From contig NC_009409.2 in assembly GCF_000002875.2 (NCBI RefSeq), forward strand, positions 293,043-357,042: a DNA stretch of 64,000 nt, given 5' to 3'. The position numbers were made by a program, and so were the translations under genes. Origin of the DNA: Leishmania infantum JPCM5. Taxonomy: Eukaryota; Euglenozoa; Kinetoplastea; Trypanosomatida; Trypanosomatidae. The notes beneath the pieces were generated by a model that did not search any database, had not been told where the DNA came from, and saw only the letters and a list, made by a program, of their open reading frames with translations. Positions 11,001 through 19,663 of the stretch are shown piece by piece (the stretch's first letter is position 1; every line of letters begins with the position of its first letter).

Positions 11001-11162
11001 GCCACGACGAACGGCGGTGCCGACATTGTGGCCGAGGTGAAAGTGAACCCGGTGCTCTACGGCATGGTGGCCAAGGGGTACTGCGCGGCCGAGATTACGC
11101 TCTACCCTGGCGCGGATGCGATGTTGGTATCCCTCATGTCCTTCTTGATGACGCGGTGGTAG
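8034..11162 (+). CDS. Large TPR-containing protein with an unassigned beta-rich core
   Basis: A 1042-residue protein. Two helical segments near residues 10-48 and 165-235 look like tetratricopeptide helices (R-C-E-A-Y-S-A-M-K-Q-H-N-R-A-L-Q-D-A-L, then A-Y-F-A-V-G-R-E-Q-R-R-Q-F), suggesting a protein-binding N-terminus. Residues about 425-515 form a compact region with I-S-I-E-N-N, F-P-D-V-I and G-W-G-G-Y-S-G-C-V-C-Y followed by F-F-Y-F-E-C-P. A second Trp/Phe-rich block lies at about 700-780, and a short conserved-looking tail ends at 1042. The intervening parts are Ser/Ala/Gly/Thr-rich and probably disordered. No catalytic motif, signal peptide or clear membrane span is visible. The ATG at 8034 was chosen because the upstream frame is repeat-derived and the last AG is at 7918. 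The core pattern weakly recalls actinoporin-like beta-sandwiches; this is an inference only. Function is unknown. Confidence 0.85.
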   Translation: MQYEKPAGVMHEVIRRAFDELRLHNNAQGAITIVTHALANAEGLPLLKSGKDLNGNTPASTPRAVLSRSDGVVARVRDATASVVGAPTLSSISENGYDHSALRPRLGGSSSMTRTTQAASLQWLTAGSIGASAPLPTSTASATAIASLPAGSAECLSRHHYFNRTQVLRLLLIRCEAYSAMKQHNRALQDALNAVEVSEGQSAEAYFAVGREQRRQFNIVESASAFDTAEALLHSMQQAVAAGKNVVDGWIQETVSEEDFWAERGYQMSEVRELGITRREYELQERAAHRDSLSNSDSPPLSPLGRARTDPLSPVISGSSWRGHGHGFEPSFAGTSGSVLEVPTSLNDSATTLSFTGESGADCGAAGAGNYARDLLQCGLSLNELAMWRRLSNESRALLAMRQSHTVPSTLLGATMTLLDRRIASVRGGLIISIENNLSVPLRFIGAMAPDGLYHDAFSFPDVIAKTHCGISMLHPRGWGGYSGCVCYELHEQLSCFFYFECPLLGSLKYGVRFVEHRASDLRRAFAEMYKETGIYSIEGGTTSSAIKSPPHINSGAAGRHNGARIGGNVSIRGATTPLATTLASMNAARAAIRTPPSGIWIASHTAVSASRRPIKATARLNGTQDIAFSLSEVLAVRLRSVELAPALEYVGAATLKKLSSVSHRYRELVNNLPPPMFYGTGRRSYPDYCVASDRYSSPWIVRDMQPVTWKLVFDGRLADQEEFSISDESDMQKHILCFSADAQTKVTGYVYFGDKRCLQYIIKESWIPFSNTLYISTPVGRTFASCVATNNQTQFTLSLTSSGGGGNTKGGAAKGGDDVLYSARKRVPPAGDVATPSARAGATVVTATAISTGVVSGNGSTLHSRGSPAPAALGVDSDAATGIVEGANNVGVSAARRATAADAASSRTRGSSGGLGVLTLPVTTGGIAKATLYSPNATLCPSPGKPSSETAFNGTSTAVSMTSGKPEYYSIWRSQRVSGGAVVGSVSPATTNGGADIVAEVKVNPVLYGMVAKGYCAAEITLYPGADAMLVSLMSFLMTRW

Positions 11163-11824
11163 CCGCACTAGCGGAAGGGTAGCGCCGTTTCCGTATAGTG
11201 ATGGTGGCGTATGCCTTGAGTTATTGACCCCCTCCCCCATTGCCCGGCTGTATCACGCACACTCGTTGTGTGTCGCACATATTTTCGTCTGCTGCTGCTG
11301 CTTCCAGTTGGCATTCTGGTGTTTGTCAATGTGTGTGTGTACGTGTTCTTCTTTTTCTCTCTCCCTCTATCTCGGATGGTGGTGCTGAGGCCTCCGCCGT
11401 GACGCGCGCTTCTTGATGCGGTCGTTGTTGATGGTGATTTGTTTTTGCTCGTCGTGCTCGCTGTCCCCCTCCCCCTTCTTTTCCGTCGCAGCACTTGTCG
11501 CTACGGTGTCCTGCGCAAAGGGGAAGAAGTACGCCCCGAGAGACAGCTCTTCTTGACGCAGCTGCGAATGCGTGCGTGCGTGCGTGCGTTCGCGCACAGG
11601 ATCTGGATGAGTGGGTAAGGAGTGAGACGAGATGAGTGGTCAACTCCTCCCACCATACCTGCAGTTACGTGCACACACGCACGCAGGCACGTGATTTGTT
11701 CTTCACGCTGCGTTGTTGTCCGGTTGTCGTCTTCTCTTCCTGGTTTTTTTCTGTGGTAGTGCTCCGTCTTTCCCTTCCCTCTCTACGTGTCGCATTTTGT
11801 TTTCCTCAGTCTCTCGCTCCATTG

Positions 11825-11826
<2 letters not shown>

Positions 11827-11855
<29 letters not shown>
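11827..11855. repeat. CA microsatellite
   Basis: An uninterrupted CA dinucleotide run of about 29 bases in the spacer after the TPR protein gene. Confidence 0.95.
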
Positions 11856-11859
<4 letters not shown>

Positions 11860-13320
11860 ACAGCCGCGTCCGCCCATCCGCCAGACCCCCCCCCCTCCCC
11901 ACCCTTCCCTCCTTCTCTTGCTTCCCTCGCGGTATGTGTCGTGCCGGACCTGCGAGGATGGCGGTTGTGATGATAGACGCCTTCAACGAAGAAAACGGGA
12001 AGCCGAGAAACAAAAAATGAAAACGCCGACAGGGATGCCGCTCCTCCACCATTGCCATGCCTCGACCACGTGATGCGCTCTCTCTCCTCCCTTCTCTCCC
12101 TTCTCACTCCTCCTCTACGTGTGGCGCTCCTACAACCCGAGCGGCTCGCCCCTTGTTGCCTACCCCTTCTCCCACCTCCCCTGTAGAGCGACTGCAAACC
12201 GGTGCATTCACCAAACCCCTCTCCGCACACTTAACCACCCACACCCGCACGCCCTAAGTGCCACCCGCCATCACCTTCTTTCCTTCCTCTCCCTTCCGCA
12301 CACAGCACAACCCAACACGTAGGAACGCTCAAGGTGTTAATACTGCGCTCCTCCTCGCACGTGTCTGTATCTGTAACCTTGTGCGTGTATCCGTGCGCTT
12401 CCTCTCCAGTCACAGCGCCTCGAAGATTATTTGCCTTTCATATATGCGTGTGCGGTGGTTTCGCTGTCGTCATCGTTGTCTGCGGTTGATTTCACGGTCG
12501 TTTACACACGTCGCTCCTTCTCGTTTTTCTTTTTCCATCCGACCACGTGATTGACGGGCTCGAGCTCTACCTCCCTCCCCCCCCACACACCTCCTGCCTT
12601 TTACACCTGTCCCTCGTGGTGCATACACGCATACAAGCCCCCCCGACCCGCACCTCTCCCCATCCCTTTCACTCTCCCTATGCGGAGTGGCAGGGTCCTT
12701 GCCCTTGTCGAGGTTTCTTTCGTTTCGCTTGTGTTGGTTGTTGTGGTGGTGAGGACATTGGCCAACACATCGTCGCGAACTTCTGCTGGACGGCCGCCCT
12801 CGTCAACTTCCCTGTGGCCTGCTTGCTTACCCTGCACTTCTGCTCCGCTGCTTTCCGCCTCATACTTCGTCTCGACCATCGTTTTTCCCTCGTCCACCCT
12901 CCCCCTCCTCCCTCCCTCCTCTGCGCATCCCTGCTGATTGCTCGGGCAAGAGCGAAAGGAAAAAAAGGGCTACCTGGCACACGGCGTCTGTGTAAAGTGT
13001 GCGCGCGTACGTAGCGATCCAGTCGCTCCGGCGGCTTATCACGTCGTTGTCCGGTATCGTCGTCGTAGCCGCGTTTTTCGTCTTTCTCATCTTTCCTTAC
13101 ATCGCCTCTGTGCAGTTCGACGTATCTGCGCTTCACGAATATCTCAAGACCCCTCTCCCGATACACGCGCGCACACAACTTACTGAGCCAAACACGCGTA
13201 GGTTGACTCCACGCCGCGCGCGCGTCCTTGCGCGGTTGTTCTGCGCCCCGTCGATTCACGCTCCCGCTCTGAGCAAGGGAAAGAGTGTGGGAGGGGAAGC
13301 AGATCCACACAGAGGACCAG

Positions 13321-13368
13321 CTCACCCCCATCCCCTCCCCTCCTTCCACGACAAAACTCTATCATCAG
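13321..13368 (+). promoter_or_regulatory. Candidate trans-splice acceptor for the PH-like protein
   Basis: A strong C/T tract at 13321-13348 is followed by AG at 13367-13368, about 207 bases before the ATG at 13576. Confidence 0.4.
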
Positions 13369-13575
13369 GCGCGCACTCGTGTGCAGCGCTACAGGGCGCC
13401 CTTTCGTGTGCGTGTGTGTGTGTGCCAAGCGCGAGTAGCGAGCTTGTGAAGCGGAGCAGAGCAACACGCAGTCCCCGCCGCTGCCGAGTATCGAGCGCCC
13501 TTGGGAAACCTTCTTGCGCTTCCAAGTGGAGTGCGGAGTCGTTCGCGCCGCGTGCACACAAGCCGGAGGCACGCA

Positions 13576-14823
13576 ATGAGCTGCCCCGCCGATGCCGCCA
13601 AAACTCGGACAGCGAAGTGCGCACTTCCACCTCCGGCGCCTCCACTGTGCGAGGGCTGGCTCGAGAAGTTCGCGCTGTGCCGCGGCATGTTCACCAAGAA
13701 GGGGTGGCGCCGCCGCTACGCGTTTGCGACTCATGAGGGGCTCGGCCTGTGCCACGCAAACCCGCGCGACAAGGGCAGCGGCCTCGCTGGACGCCCACTA
13801 CAGATGCTGCACGCCAAGTCGTTTATTCCGTTTGTGAAGAAGCGGAATGGCGAGGTGGAGCTGCAGCCGGTGTACGTTGTCGACGACGTCAGCGCCGCGC
13901 GACACCCCGAGGCGCCGCAGAAGAGCCACAACGGCATCTGTAGCGAGACGGTGTCCCTGGCTGAGGGGGGCAGCAGCACCGCCTCCTTGCGCGACCTGAC
14001 GAGCAACGGCAGCAAGTGTACTTACTACTACTTTGGGCTCAGCTTTGAGGAGCGCCGCAAGCGATACCTGCTGCTGCTCCGTACCTCCTCGCCGCAGGAT
14101 TACATCATGTGGACCACCTATTTGCCCCTGTACGTGCACGAGGGCAGCGCGTCGAGGATTGTGCCAATGGGCCATCCGTTAGAGGCCGGCCGCCCGCAGC
14201 CGATCGACCTCAACTACAGGCGACTGACTGAGAAGCGCGAATCGATGCTGCCGAGCACGGTCACCTTCTACATCGACCCCGACCCGTGCACCGTCGACGA
14301 ACATGTGAAGGTCCGCCGCTTGTGCCTCGACTGGGACGAGGGCGAGCGTCGACGGCTCTTCACCTCCGCCGTGGACCGCGTGCGCTCGCTGTGCGGGATT
14401 TCTGAGAGCACCGCGTCCGCGAGCATCGCCAAAATGCAGGACAAGAGCGAGGAAGAGTACCGCAAAGTCGTATCCTCTCTGTTCGAGGAGCTGTCCCCGG
14501 CGGTGCCCGAGTCCGAGGAGAAGCATCCTCCGTGCCACAAAGACAAAAGTATACCCGAGCGTGGCGTTGCCGCAACCGCTAGCGTAGGGGTGGCCGCGCG
14601 CAGTGCCGGCGCGGCGCACCCGCCCGCGACGCGCATCGACACGGCCGAGGGTGCTGCCAACGATTTGAACATGAGAGAGAGCTCAAAGCAGTCGGCTAGT
14701 CGACGCTTCTCTTCTAGCCTCCTCGTCGGTGGTGACGGCGCTGGCAGTGGGGGCAAGGAAGTGCGCAAGCACCCGAAACTAGAGAACGGTGGCACCGCTG
14801 CCTACTCGAGTCTGAAGATCTAG
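13576..14823 (+). CDS. Pleckstrin-homology-like domain protein
   Basis: A 415-residue protein. Residues about 26-183 follow the PH-domain plan: a first strand C-E-G-W-L-E-K-F, a basic second strand K-K-G-W-R-R-R-Y-A-F, and a closing helix with the invariant-type tryptophan in D-Y-I-M-W-T-T-Y-L. PH domains typically bind phosphoinositides or proteins at membranes, and the basic cluster in the second strand is compatible with lipid binding. A non-homologous loop of about 40 residues (roughly 110-150) interrupts the domain. The C-terminal half has a charged helical stretch (about 230-320) and then a disordered Ala/Ser/Gly tail. The frame extends about 25 codons upstream without an ATG, so the start at 13576 is unambiguous. 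Its target and pathway are unknown. Confidence 0.78.
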   Translation: MSCPADAAKTRTAKCALPPPAPPLCEGWLEKFALCRGMFTKKGWRRRYAFATHEGLGLCHANPRDKGSGLAGRPLQMLHAKSFIPFVKKRNGEVELQPVYVVDDVSAARHPEAPQKSHNGICSETVSLAEGGSSTASLRDLTSNGSKCTYYYFGLSFEERRKRYLLLLRTSSPQDYIMWTTYLPLYVHEGSASRIVPMGHPLEAGRPQPIDLNYRRLTEKRESMLPSTVTFYIDPDPCTVDEHVKVRRLCLDWDEGERRRLFTSAVDRVRSLCGISESTASASIAKMQDKSEEEYRKVVSSLFEELSPAVPESEEKHPPCHKDKSIPERGVAATASVGVAARSAGAAHPPATRIDTAEGAANDLNMRESSKQSASRRFSSSLLVGGDGAGSGGKEVRKHPKLENGGTAAYSSLKI

Positions 14824-15694
14824 CGAGCAGCAACACAGGCTGTGCGTGTGCCGTCAAAGGAGGAAGGAGGCAAACTATGCGCCATTCATATTCGGAGCGA
14901 TACGGTCTCTCTGTCTCTCTCCCCCGCTGCTTCCGCTTCCTCGTTGTCTCATCTCTGCCCGCCTTCCTGCCATGTGGGACGTCGTCGCTGAGGAGAATGG
15001 CACCGTACCTTCATTGACTCTGCCCGTCGGCTTTTGATCACGTTGGCTGCCTTTGGGCTGCATTCCCACGTGTGGAATATGTAGAAGCCCCTCCACTCTC
15101 CCTTTATCTCTTCCCCCCACCCCAGCATGCGCCAACGGTGGGCAGAGGGCTCTCACTACGGGCTGGGGCAAGGTGCGCCTTCGTCTTTCTGATGCCTTTA
15201 TATATTTTTTCTTTGTCTGTTCGCACCCTCGCACCCACATCCTCTACCTCACACAGGCATCTGCGTATGTGTGTGTGTGTGTGTGTCGACGTCTCCTCCG
15301 TTCTGGAGTTGTTGTCATCTGCTGTTATTAAAAAAAAAACGTGTTTCTTTCTCCTGTCCAGTGTGGCCCTTTCTGTTCATGTTGTTGTTTGTTTATGGAG
15401 CCGACGTGTCGCGCTTCACCGACATCGCGTGCCGTCGAGTGTGCTAGTGTGCCGATTCATATAGGCCGTATGCTTGCTGCGTTCCACCCACACCCTTTTT
15501 CTGCTCCAGCGCGGCCCCTTCAGGCGGGTGGCACCTCTTCGTATCTTGTGCGTCTCCGCTGTTTTTTTTTTCCTTCGGGGCGGGAGAGGGCTGTTCGTGA
15601 GCGTGTGCGTCTCACGAAAGACGGGAGGAGAGGGGGGCACCTCAGCGCGTAGTACCACAAAGGCTCCAGTGCGCCTACTCGGTGTGGGAAAAGG

Positions 15695-16212
15695 CCAGGC
15701 AGAGCCCCTCTATCCCCTGCTAATGCTGAACCACTTGTGGTGGTGACAGAGCCATGCACCTACGACGCAGGGCAGGTCAGAGCGCTGCATCGCTGCTGAT
15801 ATCGGCGGTCAGGTCCTGGATGACGTGGCGTCGGAGCGACGTGCGGCAGTGAACATGTTTGTGCCATCCACATGCTGAGCGAAAGGTCGGCGTGACCGGA
15901 ATGTGCCTCTCACCCGGCCCTCGCACTGCCCACTGGTGGATGCAGCCTGAGCGCCACCCTCGAGGTGTGTGTGCACCAGGTGGCGACCGGCCTGACTGGG
16001 AGCGGCTGTGATGCCGCCCTGCCCAGCAGGTGGGTTGGCAGAGTGTGGGGCGGATGCCGTGCGCAGATGACTGAGTCGGCACATCGCTGTAACACAGCGT
16101 GCCTGAAACTTCCTCGCCCCGCGTGATGGGGGCCTGTGACCGGCGTGGTGGAGTGAGGCCCAGGCTGATGCTCTATCTCAGAGGAACAGGCGCGCGACCA
16201 AAGAATCGAAAA
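15695..16212 (+). mobile_element. SIDER-like degenerate retroposon, longer copy
   Basis: About 515 bases of unusually non-repetitive, GC-balanced sequence in a CT/GT-rich spacer. Its two ends recur in inverted orientation at 2785-3010. It begins near GCAGAGCCCCTCTATCCCC and ends near GAGGAACAGGCGCGCGACC followed by an A-rich tail. The size, the position in a probable 3' UTR and the A-rich end fit Leishmania SIDER elements, which are extinct short retroposons. An 8-base direct repeat CATCGCTG occurs inside at 15788-15795 and 16082-16089. No open reading frame of interest is present, as expected for a non-autonomous element. The family name comes from context and recall, not from a database comparison. 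Confidence 0.72.
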
Positions 16213-17069
16213 GCGTCTCTTTTGGTGCGCATGGGCGTGTGTATGTCACTCGTGCCGTTTATGCGTTGCTGTTTTTTTTTTCGCGTTAATACTTTCATTT
16301 CCGTGATTATATTGCCAGGTGCGCTGTTTTCTCTCTGGTGTGGCTCGTAAGCGCTTGTGTGCTGTTCTCTCGGCAGCGCGACAGACGAACTGCGAAGCTG
16401 CAACCTCCTCTGCTGTCTTAGTGCTCCCTCCCGCGCCGCTCAAGCGGGCGGTGAAGTAGTCGTCTCACGCGTGTCTCTGGGCATGAAGGTATGTGGATGT
16501 AATGCATTCGTCTCTGTGTCGGGGTTCCCCTGCCGCAGGAGTGCAGTTCGGAGGGACTGGAAAAGGCGAAGGTAAGGCGGCAAGGGAGCACGGCGGGTGT
16601 AGGCGAGGAAGAAAGGAGACGGTGCCCCCGCTCGGAGTAGGTGGCGAGCGGTGATGTGAGCGGGACGAAAGCGAAGGACGCAGAGTAAGTGGGACGGTGA
16701 CCTGCCTAGCTTAGCGCCTTATTATTATCATTTGTGTATGTTCTGTTTGGTTCTGTTTTTTTCGTCATCGACTTATGTGTTTGGTAGCATAGCACCCCAC
16801 CCCACCCCGGCCTGGACAGGGCTTGGGGAAGGGCGAGAGGAAAAAAGAGAGGGAGTACGTTGCTGTGCACGAGCGATGTACGAGGGCATATACGTCCTCC
16901 CTCCCCTCCTCCCTCGAAGCAAAGCCAACACTCGCACCGGCAGGCGCACACACACACACGCATTCATTTTACCGCACGCTTGCACCAATGCGTGCATGTA
17001 TATGTGTATGCGTGTGCGCACCTCTGTTGCGGCACGAAAAGGAACCCTTCTGTTCTTCGCACTTCCTAT

Positions 17070-17091
17070 ACACACACACACACACACACAC
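17070..17091. repeat. CA microsatellite
   Basis: A short CA dinucleotide run in the spacer, followed about 120 bases later by a CT dinucleotide run (17209-17232). Confidence 0.9.
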
Positions 17092-17208
17092 CTTCCACTC
17101 CACCAGTGTCTTCACATGGCTCCTCTTATCACCATCAACCCTGTGCGCCTCCTCTCTGATGCCGCTTTCTCGCCCTGTTCGTGCATGAGTTTGCGTGAGT
17201 CTGTCTCC

Positions 17209-17232
17209 GTCTCTCTCTCTCTCTCTCTCTCT
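17209..17232. repeat. CT microsatellite
   Basis: A run of CT dinucleotides in the long spacer. It could also serve as a polypyrimidine tract, but no gene follows nearby. Confidence 0.9.
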
Positions 17233-19663
17233 GCACGTTGGCCTGGCCTATGCATGTCGCCTCATGAGTTATTGCCCTTTACGTATGCGCCGTATCGTTC
17301 CAGGCGAGTGTGTGCAAGTGTTGTGTGCCCGTCTTTTGCCCTTCTCTCCCCCCCCGCCCTTTGTTCTTCATTGTCTTTTCTCTGCTCACGTCTACCTCTC
17401 CGTGGAAAGAGGTTGACGACGCGTGTAGATGCCGATATACATACATGTATGCGTGTGCGCGCGCCTAAGTTTATTGTGTAGGACCTACGTTGTATCGTCA
17501 TCTCACTTGTCCCTCCTTCTTTATGGCGGTGATGCGGTATATGAGCCACATTCTCATCTGCTGCCTCACACCTCACATGTACTGTCATGGTCATCGCCTC
17601 TCTTGTTCTTCAATGTTCTTTGCTGTTTCCTGCGCCTGTGTGGTCTCGTGTGCTCCCCCTCCCCCTTCTCTTCTTCCTGATGGGTGCTCTGTTATTATGG
17701 CCCTCGCTCCTTGTCCCTCGTCCTCCCCCCTCCCCCTCCTCGCTCCTCTCTTCCACTCGTTGGCTTTTTGTACACTCACCACGTACGCCTTCACGCACGC
17801 GCACAAGGAGAGTACAGAGCGAAGGAAAGGCCGAAGATGTATTGTGTGCCGAAACAAAAAAGCGATGAGGGAGCGGCGGCTGAGGGACAGCAACGTGAAA
17901 AGTGATCGATGCATGCACGACTACGCAGCTGCTGCTCCCCATCCCCCTCCCTCTTGAAAGTGATCCGCACGCAGACGTGTGCACCTGCATGCCCTTGAGC
18001 GGTCCTCTTCTCGCACGTTGGCATTCCTATCTTTTCCCCTTCTTCTTTTGTGTGCCACCGTGTGTGCTTGGACTGTGTGTTGTATGTCTGCATGTGTGTC
18101 TGCCAACCTGAGGTTGATGTCTCCTTGCCGGTTTTTCCTGATCTCTTTCTCCATCTCTCCCCTACCCATCCCCTGCGGGCCTCCGTTGCTCTTGTGTGTG
18201 CATGTGTGCGTGTGTCTCGCTGATCTCTTCACCCGCTCCCTAGTCGATGCTTTTCCTTTTTTTTTTGGTGCTTTCCGTCTCTCTTGTCGGCCTCCCTCTC
18301 GGCGGCGGTCTGCGCTCAGCCCCTCTGCTCGCCGCCTCCCCATTCCCTCTTCCCACTACCACCACCGTCCCTCTTCCGTGTCTGCTACGCGCACATCGTC
18401 ACGTTTTACGTTGTCTCGCCTCTGCATAGGAGGGGCCTTTCTTCCGGTCTGTCTCTCTTTCCCTAGACCTGTGCGCTGCTGTTCACTAAGCGTGGGCGCA
18501 TGTGTGAGTGTGTGCTTGCGCGACCAAGGATCTTGCATCCCGCACGCATGTATACGCGCTGGAAGGACGTGGACTCTGCATGAGCACGCACACGAGCACC
18601 AACGTCGGATCTCGTGCAACCTTCACGCTCTCACCTCACTGGCTGTCGCTGTCGTATTATTGTTATTTTTTCTTTTATGTACTTCCGTGTGGTCGAGAGC
18701 GTCAGAGGTGACTGCTCCAGATCGAGGTAGACGGAGAACACGCTCACAAGCCAAGCCAGCCAACCATGAAGCCATCACCGACAGAGGAAACAGCAGCGGC
18801 ACGCACAAGGCATGAAGGACAGAAAAGAGAACAACAATCAACGCAAGGAGGTGCGTGAGTGAGCAAGAGGACCACGGCAAGGGAAGCCCACGTGGTGCCT
18901 CGCACGTTTGGCGGTGCCTGCATGTGTGTAATTGTTGCGCCCCACCCTGTCCCCCTCTCCATTCTTCCGTTACCCGCAGTCTGCCGCCATTGTACAACGG
19001 CTTCGTTGCTTGAGGCAACGGTGATGGCATAGATATGTACCCGGTTGATGAGTCGATGAAGTCTGCTTATCGCATGCACCAACCGTCGCACCTACGCCTG
19101 TCCTCTTCTTCCTCGTCACCGTATCCATTGTCTTGGGTCAGGCTCTACGGTTTCGTCTGGAGTGTGTACATTCTTTCCCTTTTTGTTGGGCTCTCTGCTC
19201 CGCTCGCTCCGCCCCTCCACGGAAGCCGCACCCATACGCCTACGCAGTCGCGTATACTTCTGTATGAGGAAGAGACGGGGTGGGGCACACAGCGAGAAAT
19301 AAATAGAATAAAAAGGTGCGTGGAGCGGCAGGTGACTTTTATAGCATGCGCTCTGTGCGCCTCCCGGCGAAGTAACCGCGCGACCAGAAACCACAACGAA
19401 ACAATCTGACGACGTTGTTCGTCCTGCACGCACGCGCTGATACGTTGACAGGCGCATCCTGACGTCTGCGCGTGAACGCATATGCGTATAGATAACGCGG
19501 AGGCGAAGAGACGAGAACAACAAGAACGAAAAAAAGTTCGAGAGACGGTGAGACACGGCTCCCAGGCTTCGGTATCGCGTAGAAGGAAGGTAATAGTCGT
19601 CACCCCCCCCCCACACACACAGACAGACACACAGACACACGTGTGTGTCTGTCTTAGTCGTGC

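Larger units (their letters stand above)
11163..13575. other. Intergenic region, 2.4 kb
   Basis: No gene recognised. It contains a run of TGCG units at about 11569-11590, the CA repeat at 11827-11855 and long CT-rich tracts, including one at 13321-13345 that probably directs splicing of the next gene. Confidence 0.55.
14824..19663. other. Long intergenic region, 4.8 kb, containing a SIDER-like element
   Basis: No protein gene can be supported despite the length. The first third holds the full-length SIDER-like element, which would fall in the 3' UTR of the PH-like gene. A purine-rich stretch follows at about 16540-16700. Then come CA repeats (17070-17091), a CT repeat (17209-17232) and many pyrimidine tracts. 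The open frames, including one of 278 codons at 17979-18815, are rich in Cys, Val, Leu and Ser from translated repeats and show no domain. Confidence 0.55.

Noticed and set aside
17979..18815. A 278-codon plus-strand open frame in the long spacer
   Set aside because: Its protein is Cys/Leu/Ser/Val-rich from translated CT and GT repeats, with T-rich third positions unlike neighbouring genes and no motif.
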